The translations under genes and the position numbers were made by a program. Positions 61,635-64,000 of a DNA stretch of 64,000 nucleotides are shown one piece after another. This DNA comes from Methylobacterium soli. Its GTDB lineage: Bacteria > Pseudomonadota > Alphaproteobacteria > Rhizobiales > Beijerinckiaceae. Each line of letters starts with the position of its first letter. Position 1 is the first letter of the stretch. The notes below the pieces were generated by a model. That model was not told the DNA's origin. It was given only the letters and a program-made list of their open reading frames with translations, and did not search any database. The DNA lies in assembly GCF_008806385.1 (NCBI RefSeq), contig NZ_VZZK01000023.1:1-64000 (forward strand), written 5' to 3'.

Positions 61635-62390
61635 CTACGCTTGGTTGGGCGGCAGCAGGGCGAGTTCGCCGGCTTTCCGTAGGAGGGTGGGCTCAGCGGG
61701 GTAATCGCGCCAGCGCAGTGAGTACACGCTGCCGTTGATGCCGATCACCTCCGCCTCCCACCAGCCCTCGGCCGGGGCCTCCATCGCAAGCACGAAGCTG
61801 CCAAGGCCAATCTCGTCGCGGTCTTTGGGCAGTGGGCTGCCGACGAAACGCCGGTCCGCGGGACGATTGCCGCCCGCAGCAGCTGCAACACTTGACTTGG
61901 CGCTGTCAGATTGAGCGTCAGCCCCATTGTGCAGCGTGCTTGCCTGGTGCGATGGGGGCAGAGGGGTACTCGGCACAACAGCTTGCGCTGGCTCGGTCTC
62001 GCTAGGCTGTTCACGCCTGGGAGTTTGGTCGGAAGAGGGGTTGGAAGAGGGGGTGTCTCCCTCAGCGACGCTGAGACCGGCAGTGCCGCCAGCAATCTCC
62101 ACGAGGCGGCCGTAGACCTCCTTCCGCACATAGGGGGCGAACGCTCGGCCGTTGGCGAATACGCGGCCACGGGCGAGTTGGCTTGCGAAAGCTCGATGCT
62201 CGTTGGCGACGAGCCTCAGCGTGCGCATCTTCATCAGGGCCGCGGCTGCGGTTGCTGCTTCGACTTGGCTAACGGTGAAGGCGGCCGCTCGTGGCTTACC
62301 GGCCTCATCGCGCCCGAATAGGACGAGGACGGGCAACTGCGGCTGCAGCGGTGTCTCGGCTACGCGAGCCGGGAGATTGCGTCGGGTCAT
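61635..62390 (-). CDS. Hypothetical protein of plasmid type
   Basis: A 251-residue product. Residues 15-105 form one alpha/beta region (PVLVLFGRDEAGKPRAAAFTVSQVEAATAAA). The middle 60 residues are disordered and Pro/Ser-rich. The C terminus (WWEAEVIGINGSVYSLRWRDYP) resembles a small Tudor/SH3-like barrel. Unknown function. Confidence 0.65.
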   Translation of the reverse strand: MTRRNLPARVAETPLQPQLPVLVLFGRDEAGKPRAAAFTVSQVEAATAAAALMKMRTLRLVANEHRAFASQLARGRVFANGRAFAPYVRKEVYGRLVEIAGGTAGLSVAEGDTPSSNPSSDQTPRREQPSETEPAQAVVPSTPLPPSHQASTLHNGADAQSDSAKSSVAAAAGGNRPADRRFVGSPLPKDRDEIGLGSFVLAMEAPAEGWWEAEVIGINGSVYSLRWRDYPAEPTLLRKAGELALLPPNQA

Positions 62391-62411
62391 CGGAGTGCTC
62401 CTGAAATGACG

Positions 62412-62434
62412 AAGGCCCCCATCGTGGGGGCCTT
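62412..62434. terminator. Strong hairpin between genes
   Basis: AAGGCCCCC and GGGGGCCTT form a 9-bp stem with a 5-base loop. The plus side is followed by a T, the minus side by CGTCATTT. It lies 22 bases upstream of the start of the 61635-62390 gene, so it may stop read-through from upstream or be a leader hairpin. Confidence 0.5.
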
Positions 62435-62665
62435 TGCGGAGAGGTTCGCGAGGAGCTTTGGACTATCTGGCTGTGCTGGCAGCCCGTGCCGCACTTGGTA
62501 TTCACATTGGCGCACAGCCAAGCTCCTCGTCGCGCGTCAGCCGGCGCCGCTGCGGCGCACCGGTTCACCGGCCGACGTACGAAGCATCACAGAAAACAGC
62601 AGCAACGTCAAGATTATAGTCCTATAGAGAAATACTGACGCGGTTGAACGCTCCTGAACCTTCTC

Positions 62666-62974
62666 GTGAACAGCAGAATCATCAATGAAAGAAGCCTCGA
62701 ATTTGAGTCCGTGGCCACCTCTTTGTTGTTCGAACTGATCAGCGCCCGCTACGAACGCTGCTCCCTGATGATCACGGCAAATCAGCCGTTTGGCGAATGG
62801 GGGCGGATCTTCCCCGACCCAGCCATGACGCTCGCCGCCGTCGATCGGCTGGTGCACCACGCAACGATCTTCGAGATGAACGTCGAGAGCTAACGGCGTC
62901 GCACCGCTCTCGACCGGAAGCGCGGTCCCGGCCGACCACCGACGCGCGCGACAATCAAAACCGCTGATGCGTGA
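62666..62974 (+). pseudogene. IstB-like IS21 helper remnant
   Basis: The frame contains SLLFELISARYERCSLMITANQPFGEWGRIFPDPAMTLAAVDRLVHHATIFEMNVES, the C-terminal part of an IstB ATPase; the N-terminal AAA+ part with Walker motifs is missing. A TAA replaces the Tyr codon after NVES; the same frame continues RRRTALDRKRGPGRPP to the true end at 62972-62974. Remnant of an IS21-family element. Confidence 0.8.
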
Positions 62975-63561
62975 CGCGCCGCGACATGAACCCTACCCAG
63001 CACCACCCTGCGCTGGTCGATCGACCAGCTCATCATTATCGGGCCGCGACACCGGTCTCTCATCCTGATTGTCGCTGGAACCTCATCCAGATCGTCGCGC
63101 TACAGCGGACGCAGAGAGTTATCTAATCCATCGCGCTTTAACTGCCGACACCGGCCATGAGGCATCTAAAACCATAGCTTCTATCCAGCAGCCAGACCTC
63201 CGTCCCAAAACAACCGATGGTTGCATTCTGGGTATTATTTTCACTATGCGTTGAGTTGTTGTTTTGACGGGTCAGGTGCAAAATATCCGATAGTGCATCC
63301 GATTGCGGCATTTTCCTTAATATAAAGCGCATCTTTGCCGTAAGTCGCCTGGGATATAAGTAATACTCCCTGTGTACTACCGTAGTTAAATAGTTATATA
63401 AACTACAGTCCGCGCTGGCGAAAATGTGAAATAAGTCCCGAGTGGCGCGCGTGATGCATAGGGAGCACGTTCCGAGCTAATAGCGCCTGCAACCTTGACA
63501 TGTACCGGCCTCCCTGGTCTCTCGTTGAGCAAGAAACGAACAAAGGACATCGAGAAAGCTC
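62975..63561. other. AT-rich gene-free stretch
   Basis: A 587-base stretch, visibly richer in A and T around 63180-63420 than the rest of the window. No supported gene on either strand. The promoter of the gene at 63562 must lie near its end. Confidence 0.45.
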
Positions 63562-64000
63562 ATGGGGGAGACGCTTAGCGCGGCGGCTGCGCGCATCCAA
63601 GCCGCTAGCGGCGACCTCGAAGTTCTCACCGCCATTGATGCCGATCTGCGCGAGAGGCCAGAGCCAGAAGCAAGACGGCTTAGAATTCAGATCGCGGCTC
63701 TAAAACTCGCCGCGAAGAATGGCAAACATCCGTCCGCTAGGCGTGGCACTGCGGTGCAGCTTCCAGCGAGCTCATCCCAATCTCCTCGTCGGCCGGCCTC
63801 TCGCGGTCCGTGGCAAGCCCTGCTCGCCCAGTGGGGATTGGAAAAGCCAGATCAGCGCCCGCTCCATCGTTATCGACTCAGCGACGTAGGGTATGCTGAT
63901 CTCCTAGCAATCTTGCGAAAGCGCGGATTCCAAGGGTTCTCGGACGCGGCTCCGGAAACAGCAGCCTTGTTCGTGCTGTGGGCCGCGCACTGGTTTCAAC
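63562..64000 (+). CDS. N-terminal part of a larger protein, cut by window edge
   Basis: From ATG 63562 the frame stays open to the window end (146 codons, no stop). Residues 1-75 are polar and helical. Then PWQALLAQWGLEKPDQRPLHRYRLSDVGYADLLAILRKRGF and PETAALFVLWAAHWFQ. This segment recalls the start of the large STY4851/ECs_5259-type proteins, which sit in defence islands, but only the first residues are visible. ATG follows GAGAAAGC. Confidence 0.5.
   Translation, partial: MGETLSAAAARIQAASGDLEVLTAIDADLRERPEPEARRLRIQIAALKLAAKNGKHPSARRGTAVQLPASSSQSPRRPASRGPWQALLAQWGLEKPDQRPLHRYRLSDVGYADLLAILRKRGFQGFSDAAPETAALFVLWAAHWFQ

Noticed and set aside
1..64000. CRISPR arrays, rRNA and complete tRNA genes
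   Set aside because: Looked for regularly spaced repeats and conserved RNA sequences on both strands; none seen.

Overview
The window is high-GC DNA from an alphaproteobacterium, most likely a Methylobacterium-type member of the Hyphomicrobiales (inference). The reasons are a MucR/Ros regulator, an IHF-beta-like protein, an intracellular PHB depolymerase, DUF2934 and DUF3768 proteins, and many very small stand-alone proteins of the kind typical of that genus. No rRNA or tRNA gene, ribosomal protein or biosynthetic operon is visible, so this is accessory DNA: a chromosomal variable region or a megaplasmid.

Layout. 0-12 kb: mostly single small genes (cold shock protein, TerB-like, stand-alone CheB, alpha/beta hydrolase, IHF, Rmf-like) with two pairs of small paralogs. 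12-17 kb: a soluble globin-coupled-type chemoreceptor, the C-terminal remnant of an XRE repressor behind a 20-bp palindrome, an AraC regulator and a GDSL autotransporter esterase. 17-20.8 kb: more small genes, with DUF2934. 20.8-22.8 kb: a scar where a 5'-truncated DUF4214-like repeat protein meets a 5'-truncated tyrosine integrase head to head. 22.8-31 kb: a coiled-coil membrane protein, PepSY and YflT-like envelope/stress proteins, two tiny membrane paralogs, a SAM methyltransferase and an IS5-type element with a nonsense mutation. 31-49.4 kb: a GGDEF-EAL protein, PHB depolymerase, a secreted esterase, a RecD2-like helicase, a Crp/Fnr regulator, a FlK-like thioesterase and an L,D-transpeptidase, interspersed with small genes.

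From about 49.5 kb to the end the content is plasmid- or island-like: ParA plus a ribbon-helix-helix partner, an HTH protein, a zinc-ribbon Rep-like protein, a DUF927 ATPase behind an ordered array of short repeats, a PD-(D/E)XK-like nuclease translationally coupled to a broken metallo-beta-lactamase gene, a second PD-(D/E)XK protein, a macrodomain-like protein, a small protein with HUH/CRESS-like Rep motifs next to a perfect hairpin, DUF3768, an IstB remnant, and the first 146 codons of a larger gene cut by the window edge.

The most interesting parts are this right-hand block (repeat array, DUF927, nuclease, MBL; two possible rolling-circle Rep relatives), the tiny genes below usual size cut-offs, and several palindromes placed where operators or origins would be. 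All functions are read from sequence motifs alone.
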